A DNA stretch of 64,000 bases, taken from assembly GCA_030280995.1 (NCBI GenBank), contig JASXTE010000015.1, positions 26,902,501-26,966,500 on the forward strand. Reading direction: 5' to 3'. Position 1 is the stretch's first letter; each line of letters begins with the position of its first letter. This stretch comes from Hemileia vastatrix. Lineage: Eukaryota; Basidiomycota; Pucciniomycetes; Pucciniales; Zaghouaniaceae. Positions 10,032-20,662 of the stretch are shown piece after piece. Below the pieces are notes generated by a model, which made no database searches, was not told the DNA's origin, and saw only the letters and a program-made list of their open reading frames with translations. The translations under genes and the position numbers were made by a program.

Positions 10032-10525
10032 AAACTGATTCCCAAATCAAATTGATAACCAATTCTTGCCTGAAAATCCTTCAAGAATGGCCCACCCAAA
10101 ACAGCTTTAATTGTTCCCTTAGCAATATAAAAATGAACCTTCCCTGAGGCTCCACCAACATCTAACTTCACAAACTCAGAAATTCCAACCAATTCAGTGA
10201 CATGGCCACCGATCCCTCTCAAATTCTCACCAATACCATTTTTGATGAGGAGGCCCAAATAAGTTGCCTCAAACAAAGAAATCAGGTTTATCTGAGAACC
10301 TGAATCCACCAATGCCCTTGCCTCCCTGCCATTCAGAGTGAAATTGACATAACCCAGAGGAGAGGAAAAATGAGTTTCCAACCCCTCACCAAACTTTTCC
10401 GCAGAATCACAGATGTATTCCACCTCCCCAGAAGAAACCCTTCTCCTGGTCAACAACTTTTTCTGTCTATCAGCAAACCCTGGACTGATAGCATACAATT
10501 CCCCATAAGAAAGGGAAACCTGACC

Positions 10526-12190
10526 CTAATTCATCCTTGCCAGGACAGAGTCCATAACATTAACTTGACCAGCAACTACTGGCCTCTCAAAGTGAGCTCT
10601 TTGCTTCACTACCTTGGTCCTAGAAGCTTCTTGAGGACCAGCACCACCAACAGATTTACCATTAACAGGAATCAAACCAGACCCCTCACCAGAACCTCTA
10701 ACTCCAGCAGGCTTTGGAAATGAAGCCAAAGGAACATCCTCCTCAGAGTCAGAATCAACCTCCATTGGCATTGGCTCACCATTCATGTCCAATGCGCCAA
10801 ACCTAGGGGGGCCCATGTCAGTCATACCCTTCTGCATCTTGTACAGCTCCTCTTTGCTGTACCTCTTTCTAGCTGCACTCAGCTCAGGATCCGCCTTTGA
10901 AGCATTTGGCTTTGGTTGGGCCTGAGAACTGCTCTTAGGCCTTCCCACCTTCCCTGCTTCCACATCATAAACGCCAGCCAAGCATTCCCCACTTGACTTT
11001 CCATCAGAGGAATACAACTCCAATCCGCCAAAGGAAGTAGAAAAAGAGACCCTATTGACCTCCTTACCCTTTCCCTTGCTGTCATCATCCTCTTTACCAA
11101 AAGACTTCCCCTGATCAGGAATCTCCTCAAACCTTGGCCTCCTTTGATTGAGACCACCCCTTCTCCTGACCAAATGAACAGGAGCCTGCCCCTCACTGGG
11201 CTTCACAAATGAACTGTCAGGGAGCTTGAAAACCCTGCCATCAAATTCCACCTTTCCTTCAGACACATCCCTGTTCAATTCCCAAAAATCATTGGACCTG
11301 TTCCCCCTCCTGCTGCAATAAGAGCAGACCAAAGGATCACTCCTACCAGCCCTCCTATCAAAATCTCTAGGCTGAGAAGGTGACTTATTGACCTTCTTAG
11401 CCTCCTGAACAAAAATATGCAGCTGCTTTGTGAGATCAGCCAACTTCTCCACAACTGGGTCACTCTCCTGTTTTGGAACCTGCACCATATTCTTCTCCTC
11501 CTTCTTCTCCCTAACTTCCTCTTCAGCCAAAGCCTCACTGACTTTGCTGACATATTTGGCACACCCTTCCTGATAGGTGTCCACAGCCAATAACTTCAAA
11601 TGGGCCTCAACAGCCTCCTTCACCTTATCTAAGGCAGGCAACATCTGGTCCCCATTAGAAAGAGTCTTCATCAAGTCCTTCCTTGACAGCTCCTTTAACA
11701 CATCCATCCTGACATCTCTAGCTAGGGCAGAACAAAAAACATCCTTGGCAGAATCTTCATGTGCCAGCTCCTCCACTTCCACCAAGTATTCCACCACAGG
11801 ATCAAACTGCAGCAGAAACTTTCTGTAACTATGCAAGTTACCAACACCACCATAAGATTGCCATTCACTGACAACCTTGTTCAGATCCACCATAGTGAAT
11901 CAGACACCCCATCTATCTACCATCTCCCTACACAGTAACATCCAATCCCTCTTCTTGTAGCCAGACATGGCCACAATCTCCTTCTCCACTTCCCTATCAC
12001 CAATGAAGAAGATAATCTGTTTCACAATGTCCAGGTAAGAAGCACCATCCACTCCAGAAGCAGTTTCATACTTCTCTAGAAACCACTTAACATCCTCCCC
12101 ATTAAACTTGGTACCATCCCAAGTTTTAATCCTTACACACTCCTTGACCATCACAGCAGGAGGACCATCTCCCCCACTGACAGTCACCAC
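10526..12190 (-). pseudogene. E1 gag
   Basis: The structural protein that would package element RNA. It aligns along its length with E2 Gag: RIKTWDG, DVKWFLEKYETASGVDG, FFIGDREVEKEI, then KELSRKDLMKTLSNGDQ. A TGA at 11900 sits where E2 has Arg (WGV-R-FTM), which fits CGA to TGA. The zinc knuckle reads CSYCSRRGNRSNDF, so its His is Asn and its last Cys is Phe. The C-terminal part is basic and low in complexity, with SDSEEDVPLASFPKP conserved in E2. The listed 5' end is a GTG at the junction with the LTR remnant, not a real start; the true N-terminus is deleted. Confidence 0.85.
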
Positions 12191-13084
12191 CAGACCAAAG
12201 AACTGAAATGTAGACCAATGTCCACACCAGAGAAAGCAATGATACTTGATGTAGGCTGAAAATCCACACCAGAGACAGAAATAATTCTTGATATAGCTTG
12301 CAAGACTATACCAGAAAACCTGTTGCTAAAGTTGAGTTAAATGAAGAACTAAACTTGCAACCAACACAGCCAGTTGTGGCCAAAAAACAGTGAAAACTGA
12401 GTGAGGAAGAAGGATATCACCTCCAGATGGTTGTATAATAATTAAAGTTGCCCCAAACTGTCTTATTCACTATGTACACACAGACCACTATCTAAGAGCC
12501 CATGCACACCAACAAATTTGGCACCTGTACCAGCCAAATTGAATAAAAACCCTCCAGAAGCGCTCCCCAACCTTCTAAAACAGAGGCAGGCGGGCCGCCC
12601 AACTTCAGAGATGTCGCCTGAAGTGGCCCGGCCTCCCTGAAGCCAGAAAACTAATAAAAACACCTAATCTACTTAGAAAAATTAGCTACAACTACTAAAA
12701 CCTTTAAAACACGGAATTTCACTACAACTACATTGAGACATGAAATATAGAGCTAAATTAGCCCTATCCAATGGTACTAAGTACTTAACCCTAAGACTTA
12801 AGGTTAGCCCTTAAAACACAAAAAACAAAATTAAACAGCTATCTTTTGTAGCTGAAGAATGAGGAAATGACCCCTTAAAACTTAGAATATGAAGCATATT
12901 ATCAAGACATGAAATATATAAAAAAACAGGGGCTATCCAATGATAGTACCCACATACCCGCAGACCCAATATCCACGAAATAAAACCAGAAAAATACCCA
13001 ATTCTTCAACAGATGTCAATTAAGACATGCACAAACAGCGCCAAAACACACAACAAAGGCCCCTGCCAATGTTGAAAGACCACA
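12190..13084 (-). mobile_element. E1 5' LTR, missing its 3' end
   Basis: It aligns with the solo LTR S0 (39916-41009): it begins TGTGGTCTTTCAACATTGGC on the minus strand and runs as far as CATTTCAGTTCTTTGGTCTGG. There it joins gag directly. About 200 bp of LTR, the primer-binding site and the gag leader are deleted. The flank at 13085 is ACGT. Confidence 0.8.
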
Positions 13085-14092
13085 ACGTCACTATATTTAT
13101 TACTTAAGGAATAATATTCAAGAGCTAGAGCCAAGTGTTCTTTCTCTAATTCTTTATTTCTTGTAGCTGGTTGAGAAATATTCAATTTCAAGGACAAAAT
13201 TGTGTCATTTGTAATCTTAATTTCCTCTTCCACACCCCCAGTCATTCAATTCCATAATGCCAAAGAATGCTATGGACAGTTGGATTTTTGTTAAAATACT
13301 CAACATCTTTCTTCTCACATTCTTCACTATTTTTTGAAGCTCTCAATTAACTAATAAGTGGTGGCCACTGAGGTTTAACTTTATTATTATTATAAAAAGT
13401 ACTATTGTTATTTACACAAGATAATTCAGGTGTATCTACATCAAAACCCAATTTTCTCAAGTCCTCCTCAATTTTCTGGACAGATTTCACATCAATTATA
13501 TTACCTGCATTGTAATCATCAGTATTGTGTGCAATCTTAGAAGGAAATCTACTTACCAAGGAATAGGTGCAAGCCCTTATTTTTGGCTCTTTTTCTTTTC
13601 CTTTTAAGGGTGAGTTGAAGTGGTCTGATGAGGGGGTGAATCCTTGTTACGGTTGTGACTGGCCCACTGTTGGTTAAAACAGTCCCATTTCCATTTCCCT
13701 ACCAAGATCTTGTCCTGAGACTGACCTGATACTTATTGAATAGGGGGTGACTGGCTTACCTGTACTCCTTTAAGCTCTGCAAGAGCTTGGTTTAATTTAT
13801 GGAATCCTATCTTGCAGTTGTTTTCCACCTTCTCCACTTCTTTTATGATAGAAGATTTTGACTCTTCCAGCTTCAGAACTTACTTTCCCAAGTGGGACAG
13901 TTGATCAGGAAGAGAAGGTGATGTCTTCTTTATAGTTATCTTTTTTAGAAGGGTGTCTTTTTCCTCTATGCTCATTTTTTCTGGCTGTGGGTAAGACTGA
14001 ACTTCAATAATGATGTCCTGGTACATTGTTTTTAGCTTTAGATCTGGTATTAAAAGCAGGTTTATCACTTAAATTTCCAGTGGAGCACACAT
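13085..14092 (-). pseudogene. E5' chromovirus gag fragment, split by E1
   Basis: It is homologous to the E5 gag at 61.8-63.4 kb: NTRSKA near the start, NIIDVKSVQKIEEDLRKLG, FDVDTPELS, NDTILSLKLNISQPATRN and LALEYYSLSNKYS. There is a frameshift near the start codon and several stops. The downstream rest of this gag should lie beyond the far end of E1, outside the window. Confidence 0.7.
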
Positions 14093-14194
14093 TATTTCTA
14101 AAATAACTATTTTTACGCCTAAAAAAGGGAAAAATTGTATTTTAATCATTAGAAAAAAAATATTAGCAATATAAATACTAAGAAAAGTGCTGGA

Positions 14195-15774
14195 GCTTAA
14201 CCTGAATTTATGTTTTTATTTATTTAAATAAAATATAATAAAAATTCAAAAAAATCTGTTAAAAATTCAATATTAAGCTTAACTAGAACTTTTTAAGTTT
14301 GAATAACTATCTTACCAAGCTTTAACCAAATACCAATTAAATTGGGTGTTGTATTGGTGACTAAATACAAAGTGAAATTGGGTTTATATTGGTACAGTTA
14401 CAACTGTAAATACACAATTTTTATTTTAAAAAATTAGTAAAATTATTATAAGGGTTCTTTTCAGCAATCACTGAGTTATGATAACACACTAATGTCCTTA
14501 AGACCCAAATATTGAGTTTATATGAGGTATAATAGAATAAAAATCATGTCCTAAGGCTTATACTAAATAATAAGTAATAATTAAGGAAAGACCCCAAATT
14601 GTCAGTGTATGCTAGTATCTAAGTATGATTCAACAGTAAATATTAATGGTCCAACTATTTATTGATAAATGATTTAGTGATTAAACCTCAGGGGAAGACT
14701 AATAAATATTCATACTCAATATTAATTCACAATATTTGGGTTAGTGTGTGCTAGTGGTCAAAAATAGGTTAATAAAATAGAGTTATAGCTAATATAAATA
14801 TAATATAACCTTATAAATGTTTTATAAAATATTTTTATATGATAATAATTGTTTTATAATATTAATTTTAATTTTAGTAAGTAAGTGATGTCCAATAACC
14901 TGTCAAAATCTCCCTTACTTAAACCAAAATTCACTGGAGTGCACAGACCTTCAATCCAGATGATGTCACTTCTCTACCCATAAATTACAGAACTTTGAGG
15001 GCCTATCATCTACCCATGGCTTCCACTGCAAGAATTTTCAACACCTATACCTCCATTAAGGACCCTCCATCACAATTAATGGTGTCATAGACCCACATCA
15101 TAAATAGATTGAACAGATAAAAGCGGATACCATAAAGAAACAGGTAAAATAACTCATTCAAAGAGTATAGAATGAGACCAAAGCATATAAAGGAACCGAA
15201 TTTACTTTTCAAGACCCCAAAAACATCTCAAAGCATTCATATTAACCCAGTAATCATATCCCAACCCATAAATCAATGAAAATTCATCAAATGAAGCAGA
15301 TTAAGTTGTCTAAACTGGATATATGCACCTGAAAAAAGGTGTATATGCTTGTGTAGGAGTTTTGAGTACACTTAATACATCAATAAAACCTAAAACAAGC
15401 TGAAAAATAAATCTTATAGGCTATTTAGAGGTAAAAACCCCATTATAGACCTATATATACATAATATAACTACATATTTCACTGAATATGAGATTTATGT
15501 ATACATATAAGCTTATGCATGTCTATAATTACTTCTTATCACTTAAGATAAGTAATTTATAACTTCATTAAAACTTTAATAAGTATTATAAGGCCATGGA
15601 TAAGCTATTTAAACTTATATAAGTCATTTAATATTGTAATACATATATATATAAGCACAATAATCATATATATAAGTATTATAACCATAATATTTAATTC
15701 TAAGCTTAATTTATTTAAGGATATTTTATTTTAAGCAAAAGAAATACTCAGTCCTGGGGATACCTAGACTGAAA
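14195..15774 (-). mobile_element. E5' 5' LTR
   Basis: It is homologous to the E5 LTR at 58690-60276: shared blocks include AATTGGGTGTT, ATTATAAGGGTTCTTTT, the AATAAGTAATAATTAAGGAAAGAC block, CACTGGAGTGCACGGACC-like sequence and GATACCTAG(A/G)CTGA at the end. It is very AT-rich with almost no CpG, which suggests age. The internal side is at 14195, next to the gag leader. Confidence 0.7.
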
Positions 15775-16296
15775 GTGCCTTATTAGTTTGATGATTATCA
15801 CTTGAAGAATTACAAAATTCTTCCATACTTCCATTTCATAAACCAAAGTCAATGATGAATTTATGATCTGGAAAGTATATTTCATGGCCTTAAATTTTAG
15901 CAGGTGAAGAGATCAGTCTGCAAGTAATAGGATCAATATATCAGAATAGACAAAAATTAAGCATATTAGAATTATTTTTTTCAGAATGCCTCTAGCTATG
16001 AAATCATCCATAGTTGTTGATAAAATCAAAATAAAAGATACAATAATTAATAAGGTCAACCCATTCCGGGACATCCAGAATTCTTGGCAAGTTTATGATT
16101 AGATTGAAATTCATAAATATATAATTTTTTCAACCCATTGGCTAAGAAATAATTGAGTGATCATAAGCTTTGGGAGATAAAAGTCTATATAATCATCTGA
16201 TAAGTGTTTCAGAAGCCTTATTCTGAAATTATGCAATATAAAAACATGAAATAAATTAAGTGAATTTTAAAAAAAGCTCAACTTTAAAGGTTAATA
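15775..16296. other. AT-rich flank of E5', related to 58.5 kb
   Basis: No coding frame. The last 120 bp (about 16180-16296: CAGAAGCCTTATTCTGAAAT, AAATTAAGTGAA) resemble 58500-58610. The region may belong to an older repeat that carries the MITE next to it. Confidence 0.4.
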
Positions 16297-16534
16297 CACC
16301 ATGCAATATGGGATGCCAACTTGCTAGCAAGTCTGCAACCTTGAACCCAAATTCATATCTATTTGAGCACACATTGAGGTGTTATCAGAACAATAATGAG
16401 GAAATATTGATTTTAATTTGAACACAACTTGAAATTAATTCAAAAATTTATTAAGGCACAGCTGATCATTAGAAAAACAAAAATTGATGCTTGACTTACT
16501 AGAATTTTTTAGGATTATTGAAGTAAGTGAACGT
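16297..16534. mobile_element. Partial second copy of the CACTA-ended MITE
   Basis: It starts CACCATGCAATATGGGATGC and continues with ACTTGCTAGCAAGTCTGCAA, matching the left end of the 9771 MITE for about 110 bp to TTGAGGTGTTATCAG. The rest is diverged. E3 begins at 16535. The right MITE end is not visible at the far side of E3. Confidence 0.6.
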
Positions 16535-17854
16535 TGTGGTATGCGCCTCCCAGGAAGCGTGAATTTAGACCAATCAGCGCGCGTAGTCCAGGAAGAATAA
16601 AGGGGAGTTAGCGCAGCAGGAAGTATAAAAATATAATATGTATTTGTGTGTTTCAAGGAACAAAGGAAATAGAAGCGCAGAAAAGGATTAAGGGTCTGTG
16701 CGCTTGGACTTTGCAGCAAGATGTTCCACACAATAGGGGAATTGTGTTTTATGGATTTACGACCGCAAGCGCTAAACAATATGGATTTGGATTTTCCAAT
16801 AATTGTGTGTTACACATTAAAGAAGGAGTTATGGCTTAAGGACGACTCAAGTGCATAGTATACTGTACCGCGGCAAGTGATATAACTTACTGAGATAAGT
16901 AATGAAGAAGGCTAACAAGTTAAGCGAGCTGTCGGAACTATGAACTTAGTATTAAAAGCAAAGAGAGTGGGGACTCAATCCTAATACTACCCAAGAGTTA
17001 AGGCAACTAGACGCAGCATTAGGATAAGTCAAACCTGGAACTAGTGCTGAAACAAAACAAGGTATAGTTAAAAGCGCATATGTGGAGCATTAGTGAATTA
17101 AGTTAATACTAGTGTTAGTAATTATAGGGTAAGATTTAGGCACTGTAGTTTCTACAAGCGGTGTACGTAGTTTAATAATAGATTAGTTGTTGTTTTACTA
17201 ATGTGGCGCTAGAGTCAGCAACGGAGATCCATTGGGGAGCTATGTCTTAAGCGCTAGAAAAATATAAAAGGAGGACTGGTTGATCTATCTACTCAGAAAA
17301 AAAATAATAATAAAATAAGAAAAATGGTATTAGTTGTCGTTTTAAAACGCAGATCATAGAAAAATCAATATAGAGATATATGAGTAGCTTTAGTCATAGT
17401 ACCCAGTATAAGATATTAGATCTTTTGTGATTAATTGTTTGAGAGAATATTAATAGGTATTTCTGAGTCTTTTAGAGTTCGTGCGTCTGTGTGTGTATTT
17501 CATATAGTATAGTGAAAGAGCGCAACATAGAGAGAATATATAGATTCAGTGGGATTAACTATTATTAGAGATATTTTATTACTATAATAAAGCATATTCA
17601 TAGAGAGCGCTTCAAGAGGGAGTAGCTGTGAATAATAGCGCTTATTAAGAATAGAAATATCCAGATATAAATACTTGTTTTTTTCCTTATCTTTAACTCA
17701 TCTCAACTTATAAACTTTCTAGTCAATTATTAGTGTTGCACATTATTACACTGTCTTTAAAATAAGAGTGGCAGGAGCTTCTTTTAGAAATTAAAAAGAA
17801 GAACCAACCCATCTCGCATTGTGTCTACTGCTTAGTACTTTAGAACAGTCTACA
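16535..17854 (+). mobile_element. E3 5' LTR
   Basis: It starts TGTGGTATGCGCC and ends CAGTCTACA. Unlike the E2 family it has no CTTACAG hairpin end. Confidence 0.9.
17263..17270 (+). promoter_or_regulatory. TATA-like box in the E3 LTR
   Basis: TATAAAAG within AAATATAAAAGGAGG, kept in the second LTR. It is well placed for a Pol II start that would leave R and U5 downstream. Confidence 0.5.
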
Positions 17855-17856
17855 AT

Positions 17857-17874
17857 TGGTGTCCCAACAGTGGC
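17857..17874 (+). promoter_or_regulatory. E3 primer-binding site
   Basis: TGGTGTCCCAACAGTGGC begins two bases after the LTR, in the standard position. The complementary tRNA 3' end would be GCCACTGTTGGGACACCA; I do not assign the tRNA. It differs from the E2 and E4 sites. Confidence 0.6.
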
Positions 17875-18100
17875 ATAATTGTAACTAGTGTTTTTGATTA
17901 GATTGTTTGGTTTTTTAGGGTTTTGTCAAGAGGACGTAATCAAGCCGGCGCTTCAGCAGAAGAGTCGTAGGGTCTACAACAAGTGGATAAATAGCCATTA
18001 TCAGAGGATAGCGTAGGGCTGTATCGTGAAAACAGTCAGGTTTAATTACCAAGCGTGTGTTTTTTCTTTGTGATCTTTGTTTTGATTTGATATTTCAGGA

Positions 18101-19506
18101 ATGGATCCTACTGCAACTACATCTAAGGGATGTCAGGAGAGGGTTAAATCGCCCAATTCTTCGGCATCGTTTCCAAAAACGGTAACCAAGATTATAAGGT
18201 GTAAAGATGAAAGCTTGCGCTTTGCAGGCGTTAATACCAAAAAGGTTTTACGCAGGTTTGAACAAGCAGCCGAAGTTCATGGAGCAACCGAATATGATAT
18301 GGTACAACAAGTACTATTCTTTGTATCTGATGAGTGCAAAGACATTTTAGAGGATCTAAAAGGGCATGAGGAGCAAAATTGGTCAGCGCTAAAAGAAAAA
18401 ATGCTCAAGAGAAGGCCAAAAGTTACCGAGGAAACTAGGTATACGATGAAGGACCTGGATATTTTGGTAAATAGGGTCAAGGCTAGAGGAGATGTTCAAG
18501 ACCCCAAGGAATTTAAAAGTTTTAGGGAAGACTTCTATCGGATAGTGGAATATTTAGTTAGTTACAAAGATTTTAGTGATGTTAATGCGTCGTTACCTTG
18601 TTTTTGTGAAGCGTTAGTGCCAGAAGTTGAAGACTGGGAAAAAAGGCGCTTGGATAACAAAGGAAAGATGGTTAAAAAGAGGGACATAAATTATAAGTAT
18701 CCCGGATTAGAAGAAGTAGAAATGGCAGTGGAAGCTGAAATGAAGTTGCTTCAAGTTGAGCGACGTGCAGCAAGGGTGGCTCTGGATAATGAGGATATGG
18801 AGGAAGATGCACCAGGCGTACGATCACCTTCTCAGATCTCGTCTCCTAAAGTTAAAATTTTCTCTAAGGATCCAGATTCAGTCATCGCAAGAATCAATGA
18901 GTTGGAGAAGAAGATAGTTGAAGCGGAAAAGGCGAAAGAATTGTTTAGGCCCAAGAGTTCCCCTCAACCTTCGCGTTTTTCCGCTATGGTGTGCTATTAT
19001 TGTAATAAAAAGGGGCATACAAGGATGAGGTGTAATGTGCTTCAAAAGGATAAAGAGGAAAAGGTAGTTTACGAGGATGGGACTACGCTTATGTTGGAAG
19101 ATGGTATTAAGATGGTTAAAGACAAAGATCAAGGGATGCCAGCCATGGTCATCAATCATATTAATAAAAAGTCTATGGAAAGCGGGTCAAGAAAATGCAA
19201 AGAGCCGGAAAATAAGGAGAAAGGCAAGGATGCGAAGTTGGTTAATTTTGCAGTTACTTGCGCGGTGTTAGATTTTAAAGTAAAAGAAGGAGCGGTTTCA
19301 GCGCCACTTACCGCAGAAAGATTGGAGATGTTCGCGGCAAAGCATAAGAAAATGGCCCCACCTACAATTACGAGGCCAAGAAGGGCTGGCGTTAGGTATG
19401 CAAATCCAGAGGATATGGAGGAAGTAGGGTATACTACTAGAGATAATACACCTGCGCCTATCGAGGATGTTGAAATGGATGGTATGGACTCTGGAGGTTA
19501 TGGCGT
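18101..19506 (+). pseudogene. E3 gag, N-terminal part of gag-protease, split by E2
   Basis: A clean frame from ATG at 18101. The N-terminal half matches the gag fold of E1 and E2 in layout (FEQAAEVHGATEYDMVQQVL, FFVSDECKDI). A helical ELEKKIVEAEKAKELF stretch precedes an intact zinc knuckle CYYCNKKGHTRMRC (C-x2-C-x4-H-x4-C), which would bind element RNA. The frame runs into E2 at GGC-GT. Taking out E2 and one GCGT copy, the GTG codon continues into 30006 without a shift; the joined frame would be 768 codons, ending at the TAG at 30904. Apart from the insertion I see no damage. Confidence 0.9.
19503..19506. repeat. Left target-site duplication of E2 (GCGT)
   Basis: GCGT precedes the LTR start TATGGTAAGG and recurs at 30002-30005 after the other LTR end CTACCACA. 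Confidence 0.85.
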
Positions 19507-20652
19507 TATGGTAAGGTAAACTCTTACAGTCGCCTTGCTGTAAGCAGAATCTGGAGGAGATATGTGGATTTAGCTGAAAACCCCGTCCTTCCAATAAAAA
19601 TAACAAAATGGGAATTCTAAATCACTAAGCTAACCAATCTACTTGAATCTGATTGATAAAAATAATGAAACTCTATAATAATTAACGCTTATTGAGATTT
19701 AAAGAAAGTGGCTGTTGATAAAGAAATACTGATAACAACAATTAAGGTGTACCAGTGAAAGATCTGAAAAGATTGACTTTTATGTTTTTATAATAATTTG
19801 AATTTTTATGAGACAGCAATAATCAAGTCCCAGCAATGAAGACCTTTCTAAAGATACCCTGTATGAAGTGTGTTTTAAATTGTTGAGTGGTATTTCTAAA
19901 ATGTTATATATAAAATATAAAGTTATAAGGGTATTACAAATTTATTTAATTTGTTGAGTGATAAAAAATGAGACTGTGGTAGTTAATAATTAAGCTGTAT
20001 GATCTGTCCCCCTCCTCAATTTCAAGTTTGAGAAGCGCTTAAGTATTCCTAGTCACGTGCCTAAGTTTTCCCCTCCAGAGCTCTTCCAGAGTCAATCCGG
20101 AGCCCGTACGGAGTCCGTACGGAGCCGGAATGGAGTCCGTACGGAGTCTGTACGGAGTCAAAGCGGAGTCTGTCCGGACTTCCGGACTCAATTAGAACCT
20201 TAAAACTATAATATAAAATCTAGAAAAATTACACATAATAGAGCTACTTCCCCTTTACATACCAAACTAATTTTCGTATTCTGCGCAGCTCTAATTACCC
20301 CGTGAAAATTCATCAAAGTTAAGTAATTTTTGAAAACGTAAATATTTCTATAAAACTTTAAAATTCTTTTAAAAATATAAGAAAAATAGTAAAAATTCTG
20401 GGAAAATTTCCCAAGGTTCTTGAGTGACTCGACTTGATACTTATAAGTTTTTCAGACCGTAAAAATAAGTTTTCTCCGTAAAATAAATTGTTTCTGTGTA
20501 GGCATTCGCTTTTGACCAATTTCTTCATATTTAAAACTCAAATAAATTAAATAAAACCTTTTTATATATAAAAAAATAATAACGCCAATCTTGCACACCG
20601 TAATAACTCCATTTACGTACTTAGGTGCCATACTAAACTTTAGGCTACCACA
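19507..20652 (-). mobile_element. E2 3' LTR
   Basis: 1146 bp. Its right edge touches the polypurine tract, which identifies it as the 3' LTR. It carries the CTTACAG/CTGTAAG hairpin at 19523-19544 and the GGAGTCCGTAC minisatellite at 20097-20189. Confidence 0.92.
20097..20189. repeat. GGAGTCCGTAC minisatellite in the E2 3' LTR
   Basis: Units of about 11 bp (CGGAGTCCGTA and variants). The other LTR has a longer array at 29435-29540. The 11-bp total length difference between the LTRs equals one unit. Confidence 0.85.
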
Positions 20653-20662
20653 TCCTCCCTCC
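20653..20662 (-). promoter_or_regulatory. E2 polypurine tract
   Basis: On the minus strand TTGGAGGGAGGA lies directly before the LTR start TGTGG. The same tract precedes the LTRs of E0 (1471-1482) and E4 (44076 onward). It would prime plus-strand DNA synthesis. Confidence 0.75.

Larger units (their letters stand above)
9569..10498 (-). pseudogene. E1 retropepsin split by a MITE
   Basis: This aspartic protease would cleave the Gag-Pol polyprotein. The active-site block reads ALVDSGSQINLIS, followed by GIGGHVTEL and VLGGPFLKDF, the standard retropepsin layout. The frame is interrupted at 9771-10031 by the MITE. Removing the MITE and one AAA copy restores G-I-S-L-E-L-T-G-E-D, which matches GISLEITGED of E2. 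After the insertion the frame continues as GEDERRLHMSLSSPGED. Gag and protease share one frame, separated only by a TAG at about 10526 that probably replaced a Gln codon. Confidence 0.85.
2942..13084 (-). mobile_element. E1: degenerate Ty3/gypsy retrotransposon
   Basis: Read on the minus strand: truncated 5' LTR (13084-12190), gag, protease, linker, RT, RNase H, integrase, structured 3' tail, then an antisense gene. The 3' LTR is missing because E0 interrupts the 3' end. The 5' LTR lacks about its last 200 bp compared with S0 (39916-41009), and the primer-binding site and true gag start are gone. The right flank is ACGT followed by chromovirus gag sequence, so E1 inserted into E5'. Many stops and frameshifts make it non-functional. 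Confidence 0.85.

Noticed and set aside
16648..16839. 63-codon frame repeated at 37770-37961
   Set aside because: It lies in both E3 LTRs; its conservation only reflects LTR identity, and the opposite frame is equally open.
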